DNA of 12,557 nt from Lachnospiraceae bacterium UBA1066 (lineage in GTDB: Bacteria; Bacillota; Clostridia; Lachnospirales; Lachnospiraceae), in NCBI GenBank assembly GCA_002316215.1, contig DCDB01000113.1, positions 1-12,557 on the forward strand, written 5' to 3'. How positions within the stretch are numbered: position 1 is the stretch's first letter; each line of letters begins with the position of its first letter. The position numbers and the translations under genes are program-made. Shown piece by piece: positions 5,608-12,552 of this stretch. The notes below the pieces were generated by a model, which saw only the letters and a list, made by a program, of their open reading frames with translations, searched no databases and was not told the origin of the DNA.

Positions 5608-6291
5608 TTACTGATCTGGCTCGATAATTACCCTGTCGTCCTTTTCAAGGATCCCGAGTATGTCTTTCATATTCTCTTCACTTACAGCAATACAGCCTCC
5701 TGTATACTTTTTAGGTCCTGTGCAATGAAAAAAGATCGCGGATCCCGCCTGCGGGATACACTCTTTATTGTAATCAAGAAACAGGGCATAGTCATATTGC
5801 GGCGAAAAATCTATAAGATGTTCCCCGGCGGGCATACCGCCGTTCTTTGTGCTCACAATCTTGTTATAGTCCGGTCCGTCACAGTCCGGGCACCACAGAT
5901 CCTCTGTGACATCTAACCAATCCAGTTTCGTACCCGGGTTTTCTCGAATTCCGAAAGCCGTAAGGATGCCGAAATCGCCAATCGGCGTTGCACAGTCGCT
6001 TTCCTTTTTATCCGCTTTCAGACCGCATTTTCCGACATATCCGTTACATTTCAGGACAGGCACCCAGACCGCATCCGGATTCGTCCGGTCCCGATTTTTC
6101 TGATCCGGATTCGTCTCATCCCGATTTTTCTGATCCGGATTCGTCCGGTCCCGATTTTTCTGATCCGGATTTTTTCCATAGACAAAAACAAGGGCATCAC
6201 TTCCGCCTCTCCACTTTACAAAAACAAGATGGCTTACCCTTTCATCTGTCCGGTACTTAATAAAGCTGCTGTTCCAAACCGATTCGTCCAC
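5608..6291 (-). CDS. L,D-transpeptidase (YkuD) fold protein without signal peptide
   Basis: This 227-residue protein carries a YkuD-type catalytic domain, which in its family makes 3-3 cross-links in peptidoglycan or attaches proteins to it through a cysteine acyl-enzyme. Family marks are the strand GKCGLKADKKESDCATPIGDFGI (87-109) and the active-site segment with His189 and Cys200 (FFHCTGPKKYTGGCIAV, 187-203). Between the two N-terminal strands sits a 33-residue insertion of three 10-residue repeats, NPDQKNRD(R/E)T (41-70), plus NPD. The start is GTG at 6291 with AAGGGGAG just upstream. An in-frame TAA 12 nt before it rules out any longer form. No signal peptide or membrane anchor is therefore present, which is odd for an enzyme acting outside the membrane. 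It lies 28 nt after the GT-C-like gene. Confidence 0.85.
   Translation of the reverse strand: MDESVWNSSFIKYRTDERVSHLVFVKWRGGSDALVFVYGKNPDQKNRDRTNPDQKNRDETNPDQKNRDRTNPDAVWVPVLKCNGYVGKCGLKADKKESDCATPIGDFGILTAFGIRENPGTKLDWLDVTEDLWCPDCDGPDYNKIVSTKNGGMPAGEHLIDFSPQYDYALFLDYNKECIPQAGSAIFFHCTGPKKYTGGCIAVSEENMKDILGILEKDDRVIIEPDQ
6073..6171. repeat. 30-bp in-frame tandem repeat (3.3 copies)
   Basis: Units run 6073-6102, 6103-6132 and 6133-6162, with a partial unit at 6163-6171. Units 1 and 3 are identical; unit 2 differs at three bases within one small patch, changing Arg to Glu in the protein. The period is a multiple of three, so copy-number change keeps the reading frame. It encodes the NPDQKNRD(R/E)T repeats in a loop of the L,D-transpeptidase-like protein. 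Confidence 0.95.
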
Positions 6292-6294
6292 TGA

Positions 6295-6302
6295 CTCCCC
6301 TT
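6295..6302 (-). promoter_or_regulatory. Ribosome binding site for the GTG start of the L,D-transpeptidase-like gene
   Basis: AAGGGGAG on the minus strand ends 3 nt before the GTG at 6291. It lies in the 28-nt gap after the stop of the preceding gene and decides for this unusual, signal-less start. Confidence 0.65.
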
Positions 6303-6319
6303 TTTATTCCGGCTTTGTC

Positions 6320-8827
6320 TCAGCCGATAATTTCATAAATAAAACAATCTTCACCGGAATACAATTTCTTCATCATGCTGCTTTCCTTAAGCGAAGAAAG
6401 GTCGTATCCGCTCAGGATATAAGTCGTTCCGATCTTCTTCAATGACTGGATATCAAGCGTAAGATTCAATTCATCAGGCTGCAGAAGTTCATATTCAGGT
6501 TCCGGCGTATCCGTAATGTCTATCATAAGATGCAGATAGCGGTTATAATCATCCGAATGCGAACCGGACGGATCGAGTATCTTCCACATTTCAAAATTCG
6601 GATATCCCGCTGTTGAATTGATTGTTGAAGCCCCCACAATTGTCGGAATATTATTCATGGCAAATGAAAAGCCTGAAACAACCCACTTGCCTTCCTTTTT
6701 ATCGTTAATTGTCTCAATCTCACTAACCAGATCATTATTCATAAGATCCGATATTCCAATCTGGATCGGATTAACAGTAAGTCCGCACCCGATGGACAGC
6801 ACTAGGACATATATAAGAAATGAATTTACGCCTTTTTCGGAAGAAATCCGGAAAAAGATACAGCAAAGCACTGCAGCCGCCGCAGCAACAATCAGCCACA
6901 GATACATAAACTTACCTGCTCCGAAATAGCTAAAAGTCATTCCGCTCATCAGAATTCCGCAGAGAATAAGAATAAGCTTTATGATAAAGCCGAAATGCCT
7001 GCCTCTAAGTTCGTGGACGGATATCAGAAGAAGAAAAAGATTAATGGCTCCGAAGGCAAGGGTCGCCCTGTTTGTTATGACATTTGAGAAAAGAGTAACT
7101 TTCGCGAGCCAGAGAGGCCATTTAAACAGGAGAAAAGACAAAAACACCGCGTCGAGGGCCAGGAGCAGAATCATGAGGAAATTTTTTTTCTTTTTTGTAA
7201 CCACACTGTAGACAGACAGCACTATACCGATCGGAAAGAAATCAAATATCCTCGAGTTTTCTACATTCTGTGACGCAAATTTTAAAATACTGCTGTAAGG
7301 CGAGAAAAAATCAGTCCATTCGGCAAACAGAGTAGGAAAAACATCGAATCCGCCCCCTGTTTCTTCACGTTCCCCGGGATATACCGTATTCATAATCGAG
7401 GAAATCGTTTCGCCTGACCTATGATAAAAATGAAAAAGAAGTGCTGCCATAACAGCCAGAAAGATACCGATACCCAGCGCATCCGTCCGCGAGAAATGAA
7501 AGTTTTTCCGATTTTTCACCATGACCCAGATGAGAAAAACCAGAAGAAGATACCCCATCGTAATCTGCCATGCCGGATAGAGAACCATAATAAAACAGCC
7601 TGCACACCAGGCGATCAATAAGGCAAGCGGTATCTTTCTCCGCCAATCCCGGCTGTCTGCCTTCAGATAGCGGTCAAAAGCCAATATTGCCAGCTGTGAA
7701 AAAATAAAAAGCTCGCAGATACCGTTCACAGAATTCCACCACTGAATTACAGGAGCACAGGAAAGTAAAAGCGCCAGAATAAGCGACAGCTTCTTATCCT
7801 TTTCAAAGACCAGAAGCCCCATTTCAAAAGACACCAGGAACAATACTATAATTCTTGCCGTCCAGTAAAAAGCCAGCCCATATTCCGTTCCCGCAAAAAG
7901 ATAAACCAGAAGAAACGGACGGAAAAGCGTAACCGGATCCCGGACCGGCTGCCCGTAAATCACGGCCATATCCGTATCCGTCCCTCTGTAGAGCGAAGAA
8001 TAATAACCGTAATCGTTTCTTTCCTGCGAAATCGCCATTGCTGTAAAAACAGCCCATTCATCCGAATGTTCACCCCGGGGTTCCCCGAACGCGGCCGTCC
8101 CGTCATACCCGGGCAGATAAGCAAAAATCTGCGAAATTGAAGATCCGTTTATTTTTCCTGCCGTAAACAGAAGAACGATCAGGCAGCCGATCAGGATCCG
8201 GTACCTGCAGCCATCATGCATAACCGCCTTCATGCCAAACCGAAAAACTGAAAGCAGAAGAAAAATAACAACAGAATAAAATATGATTCTTCCGAAAGAT
8301 TTCTGTGTGAACGGAAATAAGAAGTCCCTATAGGAAGAACTGTTGAAAATCACCGAAGAGAGTGCAAAGCTGTCACCCGCTTTTTCTCCGATATCAATCC
8401 TGAACCCGGAAACGTTCTTATCAATGCTCAGCGTATGCTTGATTTCACCCTTAGTTGCATATTCACTGACCGACCTCGCCTCCGTAAAGTCTGTTTCGCC
8501 TTTCTCCTGATAAAAGATTTGAATTTTATAATTCTTCTCGATTCTCTTTCCGAAGACAACTGTTACCGAATGAATATACTGATTAACTCCCTGTATGATG
8601 AAGCAAGGATCATCTGAAGACGACACGAGGTTACCGTTCGCATCAAAACTGTACCCGTCCAGTGCCAGCTCATCAGGCAATATCGTACTTACCGGATATT
8701 TATTATGGTATACAAGAATATTCCAGTCTGTAATTGACACCCATTCAACAAGTACCGAAAGAATAACCGTCAAAAATATAAGCAGGCTGATTTTCCTCAG
8801 CTTTCGTTTATTCAACCGCCCTGACAT
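6320..8827 (-). CDS. Large polytopic membrane protein, GT-C glycosyltransferase-like
   Basis: This 835-residue protein has a first membrane helix (about 12-30), an extracytoplasmic beta-rich domain (31-178), a bundle of roughly a dozen membrane helices (about 180-690) and a second outside domain (about 690-835). In the first large loop after helix 3 it carries GEPRGEHSDEW (248-258). Acidic residues in the first outer loop are the usual catalytic or metal site in GT-C enzymes that use polyprenyl-phosphate sugars. The Asp256-Glu257-Trp258 motif fits that, as do the aromatic-rich loops (APVIQWWNSVNG, 358-369). A transferase of sugars onto a wall polymer is the best guess, not proven. The frame opens at TTG 8833, but the ATG at 8827 has GAAGG 8 nt upstream. 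It is first in the three-gene envelope operon. Confidence 0.75.
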   Translation of the reverse strand: MSGRLNKRKLRKISLLIFLTVILSVLVEWVSITDWNILVYHNKYPVSTILPDELALDGYSFDANGNLVSSSDDPCFIIQGVNQYIHSVTVVFGKRIEKNYKIQIFYQEKGETDFTEARSVSEYATKGEIKHTLSIDKNVSGFRIDIGEKAGDSFALSSVIFNSSSYRDFLFPFTQKSFGRIIFYSVVIFLLLSVFRFGMKAVMHDGCRYRILIGCLIVLLFTAGKINGSSISQIFAYLPGYDGTAAFGEPRGEHSDEWAVFTAMAISQERNDYGYYSSLYRGTDTDMAVIYGQPVRDPVTLFRPFLLVYLFAGTEYGLAFYWTARIIVLFLVSFEMGLLVFEKDKKLSLILALLLSCAPVIQWWNSVNGICELFIFSQLAILAFDRYLKADSRDWRRKIPLALLIAWCAGCFIMVLYPAWQITMGYLLLVFLIWVMVKNRKNFHFSRTDALGIGIFLAVMAALLFHFYHRSGETISSIMNTVYPGEREETGGGFDVFPTLFAEWTDFFSPYSSILKFASQNVENSRIFDFFPIGIVLSVYSVVTKKKKNFLMILLLALDAVFLSFLLFKWPLWLAKVTLFSNVITNRATLAFGAINLFLLLISVHELRGRHFGFIIKLILILCGILMSGMTFSYFGAGKFMYLWLIVAAAAAVLCCIFFRISSEKGVNSFLIYVLVLSIGCGLTVNPIQIGISDLMNNDLVSEIETINDKKEGKWVVSGFSFAMNNIPTIVGASTINSTAGYPNFEMWKILDPSGSHSDDYNRYLHLMIDITDTPEPEYELLQPDELNLTLDIQSLKKIGTTYILSGYDLSSLKESSMMKKLYSGEDCFIYEIIG

Positions 8828-8910
8828 CTGCAAAACCTTCTTCTGCTCCCCCCGGATATCTTTATTCCGGCATCGCTATCAAGTGATGCGGTACTCTTAT
8901 GTATTAAAGA

Positions 8911-8919
8911 ATTATACCA
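8911..8919 (-). promoter_or_regulatory. Extended -10 promoter of the envelope operon
   Basis: The minus strand reads TGGTATAAT, a full TG-n-TATAAT extended -10 box. No good -35 box stands 17 nt upstream, which is normal for the extended type. The predicted start near 8904 gives a leader of about 77 nt before the ATG at 8827. Confidence 0.6.
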
Positions 8920-9059
8920 TATACCGTTGTAAAAGGAACAGAAAATATAAAGCCGCTGCATCATACGTAAATGCGGCAGCAGCTCCAAGCCTTTCGCTGA
9001 TCTTCCATTTTTCAATGGGCTATAAAGGGACCGGTATCCGCCTCTCTTGAAAGCGCCGT

Positions 9060-9743
9060 TCAGCCGGATGATTTGCTTCCTTCTGTAATATTGATCACGA
9101 CGTGATGGTTTTCATAGAGCACGATATCACCCGGCAGAAGATAATCCGGGCCTTTTAAATATTTGCTGTCGCTCAGCACCTCAAAGCCTTCGCCGGCCAG
9201 GCCTTCCCGGATAAAAGAAGTGTTCATCGTAATATCCGTTTTCTGCAGCAGCGGAATGTTTTCCCTGTATCCGACGGCTTTTACAATAGCCGCTACACCG
9301 GAAGAACAGTCTGCATCGCAGGCAATGGTAATCTGAGACGGATCGTAATTGCTTGCTTCAAGATGCTGCCAGAAGGTAAGCCGTTTATCCTGGTTATAGC
9401 CAATCAGATCATTTGCCGCCGCCTTCGATGCAAGCACGGCAAACTCGTTACGGATATTTTCATCCGGATAGCGCAGCACGCAGGTCCATGGCTTGGCCGG
9501 CCAGGCCCGCAGATCCCATTCGTGTCCGGTCTGATCACCGGCCTCTCCTCCGCTTAAATTTCCGTATTCATCCTCACCGCAGTTGCTGACCATATGATGG
9601 CTGCGTTCGATAGCCGTACGGATTCGAAAAACGATAAAAACAGCTGCGGCAATGAACAGAAGAACAGCTGCAAGCAGGATAAAAATCCTCCCGTTTCTTT
9701 TAGGTTTCATTTTCCGCTTTCTGTTTTTGCGCTTATCTTTCAA
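9060..9743 (-). CDS. Membrane-anchored NlpC/P60-like cell-wall hydrolase
   Basis: This 227-residue protein starts with a strongly basic stretch (1-18) and one membrane helix (about 19-41). The rest should therefore lie outside the cell, tethered to the membrane. The outside part resembles NlpC/P60-type cysteine amidases or endopeptidases. Cys146 in CDADCSSGVAAIV (142-154) fits the D-C-S-S-G catalytic helix. GDIVLYENHHVVINI (205-219) fits the strand carrying the catalytic His (213 or 214). WDLRAWPAKPW (76-86) may shape the substrate site. The probable substrate is the peptidoglycan stem peptide. Translation begins at TTG 9743, with AAGGAGG 6 nt upstream. Its leader carries the shared hairpin (9806-9838). 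It is divergent from the sulfur-redox gene and precedes the envelope operon. Family call is good; precise bond cleaved is unknown. Confidence 0.75.
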   Translation of the reverse strand: MKDKRKNRKRKMKPKRNGRIFILLAAVLLFIAAAVFIVFRIRTAIERSHHMVSNCGEDEYGNLSGGEAGDQTGHEWDLRAWPAKPWTCVLRYPDENIRNEFAVLASKAAANDLIGYNQDKRLTFWQHLEASNYDPSQITIACDADCSSGVAAIVKAVGYRENIPLLQKTDITMNTSFIREGLAGEGFEVLSDSKYLKGPDYLLPGDIVLYENHHVVINITEGSKSSG

Positions 9744-9749
9744 GGTTTT

Positions 9750-9756
9750 CCTCCTT
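9750..9756 (-). promoter_or_regulatory. Ribosome binding site for the TTG start of the NlpC/P60-like gene
   Basis: AAGGAGG on the minus strand stands 6 nt before the TTG at 9743. This near-perfect site at ideal spacing supports the rare start codon. Confidence 0.8.
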
Positions 9757-9805
9757 AATTTACTGCGTGATTTGCTCCTTCCTCACGTTTTTGCGCGTCC
9801 AGTGC

Positions 9806-9838
9806 CCAAAAGTTTTCCTGCAGACAGGAAACTTTTGG
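9806..9838 (-). repeat. Leader hairpin shared with 2145-2175 (copy 2)
   Basis: Arms 9806-9820 and 9825-9838 form a 14-bp stem with one bulged T and a CAGA loop. The core TTCCTGCAGACAGGAA (9815-9830) equals that at 2152-2167. It starts about 13 nt from the start site predicted from the -10 box at 9858-9863, so the transcript would carry it close to its 5' end. On the plus strand a short TCTTTT follows, but no plus-strand gene lies upstream to need a terminator. Confidence 0.55.
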
Positions 9839-9851
9839 TCTTTTCCGCCTG
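9839..9851 (-). repeat. 13-nt word shared between two leaders (copy 2)
   Basis: CAGGCGGAAAAGA on the minus strand, identical to 2114-2126. Here it precedes the hairpin and overlaps the predicted transcription start, whereas in copy 1 it follows the hairpin. Confidence 0.5.
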
Positions 9852-9857
9852 CAACAT

Positions 9858-9863
9858 ATTATA
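9858..9863 (-). promoter_or_regulatory. -10 box of the NlpC/P60-like gene
   Basis: A perfect TATAAT on the minus strand. Upstream, TTGGAC at 15-nt spacing is the best -35 candidate, so the pairing is suboptimal. The predicted start near 9851 gives a leader of about 108 nt. Confidence 0.5.
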
Positions 9864-9915
9864 TCATCTTTTGGGTTTGTCCAAAACCATCTTACGCCTG
9901 CGTTTTTGCTTAAAA

Positions 9916-9928
9916 CCGGATCATCCGG
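9916..9928. promoter_or_regulatory. Palindrome CCGGAT-C-ATCCGG
   Basis: Perfect 6-bp arms around a single base, midway in the divergent region and about 53 nt upstream of the minus-strand -10 box. It could be an operator for either gene; no factor can be named. Confidence 0.3.
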
Positions 9929-9999
9929 CTGCAGCCTGTTTCGTAAGCTTTTGTCTGCCATACCCCTGCCTTCAGTTTTCTTCCGAAGACTGTTGTTTT

Positions 10000-10012
10000 G
10001 TGACTATGTCAC
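10000..10012. promoter_or_regulatory. Crp/Fnr-like dyad over the sulfur-redox gene promoter
   Basis: GTGAC-TAT-GTCAC is a perfect palindrome, with TT before it and TGAA after it. It resembles the TGTGA...TCA half-sites of the Crp/Fnr superfamily, though with one base less between them than in the E. coli Crp site. Its centre lies about 31 nt upstream of the predicted start, covering the place of the -35 box, which suggests repression or control by an unusual activator. Confidence 0.4.
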
Positions 10013-10024
10013 TGAAAACTTATG

Positions 10025-10030
10025 TATAAT
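10025..10030 (+). promoter_or_regulatory. -10 box of the sulfur-redox fusion gene
   Basis: A perfect TATAAT, 38 nt before the ATG. No good -35 box is present at the usual spacing; that place is occupied by the GTGAC-TAT-GTCAC dyad. The ribosome site GGAGG (10058-10062) follows, 6 nt before the ATG. Confidence 0.55.
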
Positions 10031-10068
10031 CTGCTATCCTGACTGCATAACACGATTGGAGGTTAATT

Positions 10069-12519
10069 ATGAGCAAAACAGTAATTATCGGCGGAGTCGC
10101 CGGCGGTGCCAGCTGTGCCGCAAGACTCAGAAGACTGGATGAATCTGCAGATATCGTCCTGCTGGAAAAAGGGCCCTACATTTCATATGCGAACTGCGGT
10201 CTTCCATATCATGTCGGAGATGTCATCAAGTCCCGCAATGCTCTGCTCCTGCAGACACCTGAGGCTATGAATAAGAAATTCAGGATCGATGTCCGTGTGC
10301 AAAACGAAGTGCTTTCTATAAACAGGGATAAGAAGACAGTTTCTGTCAAACGGCTCGAAACAGGCGAAATTTACGAAGAAACTTACGACGTCCTCGTGCT
10401 TTCAACAGGTTCTTCTCCGCTTCGTCCGCCCATTCCCGGCATCAAATCCTCTAAAATCCAGACTCTGTGGACAGTACCGGATGCCGACCGGATCCGCTCC
10501 CTTATAAAAGAGAATCATATTAAAAGCGCCGCTGTCATCGGGGGCGGTTTTATCGGCCTTGAAATGTCCGAAAACCTTCACAGCGCCGGTCTTGAGGTTT
10601 CCCTGATTGAAGCTCTTGACCAGGTTATGGCTCCTCTGGACTTCGAAATGGCTCAGCTGCTGCATGAAAATATCCGCCAGAACGGTGTGAAGCTTTTCCT
10701 CAGTGATGCCGTAGCTTCCTTTAATGAAAATGAACGGCAGGTAACCGTAAACCTGAAAAGCGGAAAAACCGTAACCGCCGATCTGGTCATTCTGTCCATA
10801 GGCGTCCGTCCGAACAGTACTCTTGCAAAAGCTTCAGGCCTTGCTCTTGACGGACGGGGCGCTGTTATTGTTGACGATACTTTACGGACCACCGACCCTT
10901 CTATCTATGCGGTAGGCGATGTCATCGAGGTAGAAGATTTTATATCTAAGGAACGTACAGCAGTTCCGCTCGCCGGTCCGGCAAACAAACAGGGGAGGAT
11001 TGCCGCAGACAATATCGCCGGCATAACCGACCGTTATACAGGAACGCAGGGCACGAGCGTGGCAAAGGTTTTTGATCTGACTGCAGCTTCTACAGGCGCA
11101 AGTGAAAAGACCCTGGTAAAGCGCGGAATGCGAAAAGGCCGCGACTATGAAAGCCTGATTATCACACAGAATTCACACGCCGGATATTATCCCGGCGCTG
11201 TTCCGCTTACGCTTAAGATGCTGTTCTCAAAAGACGGGAAAAAGATTTACGGAGCGCAGATTGTCGGACGTGAAGGCGTGGATAAACGAATCGATACCCT
11301 GGCGGTTTCCATTCGCCTGGGAGCCGGAGTGACAGATCTTAAGAATCTGGAACTGGCTTATGCACCGCCCTATTCTTCCGCAAAGGATCCCGTTAACATG
11401 GCAGGCTTTACAGCCGAAAATATCATGAACGGCCTGGCTTCATTTTCCGGCTGGGATGTCGAACGCAGGCATCCGGATGCGGTCCTTCTGGATGTCCGCG
11501 AAGATGCCGAGCTCATGGCCTTCACACTGCCGAATGCCGTCCATATTCCCCTCGGCGAACTGCGCGGCCGTCTAAACGAACTTGACCCTGAAAAAGAAAT
11601 CATCACCTTCTGTGCCATCGGCGTACGTGCTTATAATGCAGCCCGCATCCTGATGCAGCATGGTTTTAAAAATGTAAAAATCTACCCGTCAGGAACACGC
11701 TTTTACCAGTCAACGCATCCGGACACTGAGATGTCCGGACCTATGCCCGCTGATAACGTTGCAGACAGCGGCGTGGCGGATACCGCAAATGCACCGGTTT
11801 CCTCTATGAGGATTGACTGCAGCGGCATGCAGTGCCCCGGCCCGATCATGAAGGTCTTTGAGACAATGAAAGGGCTGAAAGAAAACGAAGTGCTGGAAGT
11901 TTCCGCTTCGGATCCCGGATTCTCGCGGGATATTGCCGCCTGGTGCAGGAGAACCGGAAACACTCTTGTTTCAAATGTCCATCGGGGGAATGACTATATT
12001 GCCTGTGTAAAAAAAGGCAGTCCGGCTCCCGCCGTAATAAAAGAGACACCGCAGGGCAAAACCATCATTGTTTTTTCAGGCGACCTGGACAAGGTACTCG
12101 CCAGCTTTATTATCGCTAATGGAGCCGCTGCTATGGGACGCCCCGTCACAATGTTCTTTACTTTCTGGGGCCTGACCGCTCTTCGTAAAGAGAAAAAACA
12201 GCCTGTCAAAAAGACACGGATGGAAGCGATGTTCGGGGCCATGCTTCCGCGCGGTATCAGGGAGCTTAAACTTTCCAGAATGAACATGTGCGGAATAGGC
12301 ACTTCCATGATGAAGAAAATCATGAACGACAAAAATGTTGATTCTCTGGAAACGATGATAAAAAAAGCCATGCATGCCGGCGTCAAAATTGTAGCCTGCA
12401 CCATGAGCATGGATGTCATGGGAATAAAGAAAGAAGAGCTTATAGACGGGGTAGAACTCGGCGGAGTGGGAGCCTATCTCGGAGATGCAGAAGAATCCAA
12501 TGTCAATCTGTTTATATAA
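10069..12519 (+). CDS. CoA-disulfide reductase-like FAD oxidoreductase fused to rhodanese, TusA and DsrE domains
   Basis: This 816-residue cytoplasmic protein joins four sulfur-handling modules. Residues 1 to about 450 are a CoA-disulfide reductase/NADH oxidase-type flavoenzyme. It has the FAD loop GGVAGGAS (8-15), redox Cys43 in YANCGLPYHVG, the NAD(P)H loop VIGGGFIGLE (156-165), GD at 283-284, and the dimer-domain motif YAPPYSSAKDPVNM (431-444). Residues about 460-550 are a rhodanese with Cys515 in FCAIGVRAYN. Residues about 578-648 are a TusA-like domain with Cys584 and the CPGP motif (Cys589). Residues about 662-816 are a DsrE-type domain with Cys741 and Cys777. The likely role is reduction and transfer of persulfide, polysulfide or CoA-persulfide sulfur with NAD(P)H. 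GGAGG lies 6 nt before the ATG. The domains are certain; the physiological substrate is inferred. Confidence 0.93.
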   Translation: MSKTVIIGGVAGGASCAARLRRLDESADIVLLEKGPYISYANCGLPYHVGDVIKSRNALLLQTPEAMNKKFRIDVRVQNEVLSINRDKKTVSVKRLETGEIYEETYDVLVLSTGSSPLRPPIPGIKSSKIQTLWTVPDADRIRSLIKENHIKSAAVIGGGFIGLEMSENLHSAGLEVSLIEALDQVMAPLDFEMAQLLHENIRQNGVKLFLSDAVASFNENERQVTVNLKSGKTVTADLVILSIGVRPNSTLAKASGLALDGRGAVIVDDTLRTTDPSIYAVGDVIEVEDFISKERTAVPLAGPANKQGRIAADNIAGITDRYTGTQGTSVAKVFDLTAASTGASEKTLVKRGMRKGRDYESLIITQNSHAGYYPGAVPLTLKMLFSKDGKKIYGAQIVGREGVDKRIDTLAVSIRLGAGVTDLKNLELAYAPPYSSAKDPVNMAGFTAENIMNGLASFSGWDVERRHPDAVLLDVREDAELMAFTLPNAVHIPLGELRGRLNELDPEKEIITFCAIGVRAYNAARILMQHGFKNVKIYPSGTRFYQSTHPDTEMSGPMPADNVADSGVADTANAPVSSMRIDCSGMQCPGPIMKVFETMKGLKENEVLEVSASDPGFSRDIAAWCRRTGNTLVSNVHRGNDYIACVKKGSPAPAVIKETPQGKTIIVFSGDLDKVLASFIIANGAAAMGRPVTMFFTFWGLTALRKEKKQPVKKTRMEAMFGAMLPRGIRELKLSRMNMCGIGTSMMKKIMNDKNVDSLETMIKKAMHAGVKIVACTMSMDVMGIKKEELIDGVELGGVGAYLGDAEESNVNLFI

Positions 12520-12535
12520 TAGTATGATGCAAGCT

Positions 12536-12552
12536 TCAAAAGGTACTTTTGA
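12536..12552 (+). terminator. Hairpin downstream of the sulfur-redox gene
   Basis: TCAAAAG-GTA-CTTTTGA forms a 7-bp stem with a 3-nt loop, 16 nt after the stop codon. It is AT-rich and no U-run follows before the window ends, so it is a weak terminator candidate or part of a larger one. Confidence 0.3.

Larger units (their letters stand above)
9744..10068. other. 325-bp divergent regulatory region
   Basis: This gap between the divergent NlpC/P60-like and disulfide-reductase genes contains no convincing coding sequence. It holds, from left to right, the ribosome site and leader hairpin of the minus gene, its -10 box (9858-9863), a perfect 13-bp palindrome CCGGAT-C-ATCCGG (9916-9928), the Crp/Fnr-like dyad (10000-10012), and the -10 box and ribosome site of the plus gene. 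Short frames crossing it run through these sites and show no family resemblance. Confidence 0.6.

Noticed and set aside
6073..6171. Evenly spaced repeats that might be a tiny CRISPR array.
   Set aside because: The units are directly adjacent with no spacers, they stay in frame, and they encode a protein repeat.
5988..6260. A plus-strand frame with repeated Ser-Asp-Pro-Asp motifs opposite the L,D-transpeptidase-like gene.
   Set aside because: It is the antisense reading of the 30-bp tandem repeat; the minus strand carries a complete catalytic domain and a ribosome site.
8939..8985. A GC-rich inverted repeat with GCCGC/GCGGC arms followed by T-rich sequence as a terminator for the NlpC/P60-like gene.
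   Set aside because: Only five pairs can be formed cleanly around a large loop; position and tail are suggestive but the stem is too poor to list.
8812..9015. A 67-codon minus-strand frame between the NlpC/P60-like and GT-C-like genes.
   Set aside because: It spans the extended -10 promoter of the envelope operon and overlaps the next gene start; composition is not protein-like.
9755..9961. A 68-codon minus-strand frame in the divergent region.
   Set aside because: It covers the leader hairpin, -10 box and ribosome site of the NlpC/P60-like gene and has no recognisable sequence; it is better explained as regulatory DNA.
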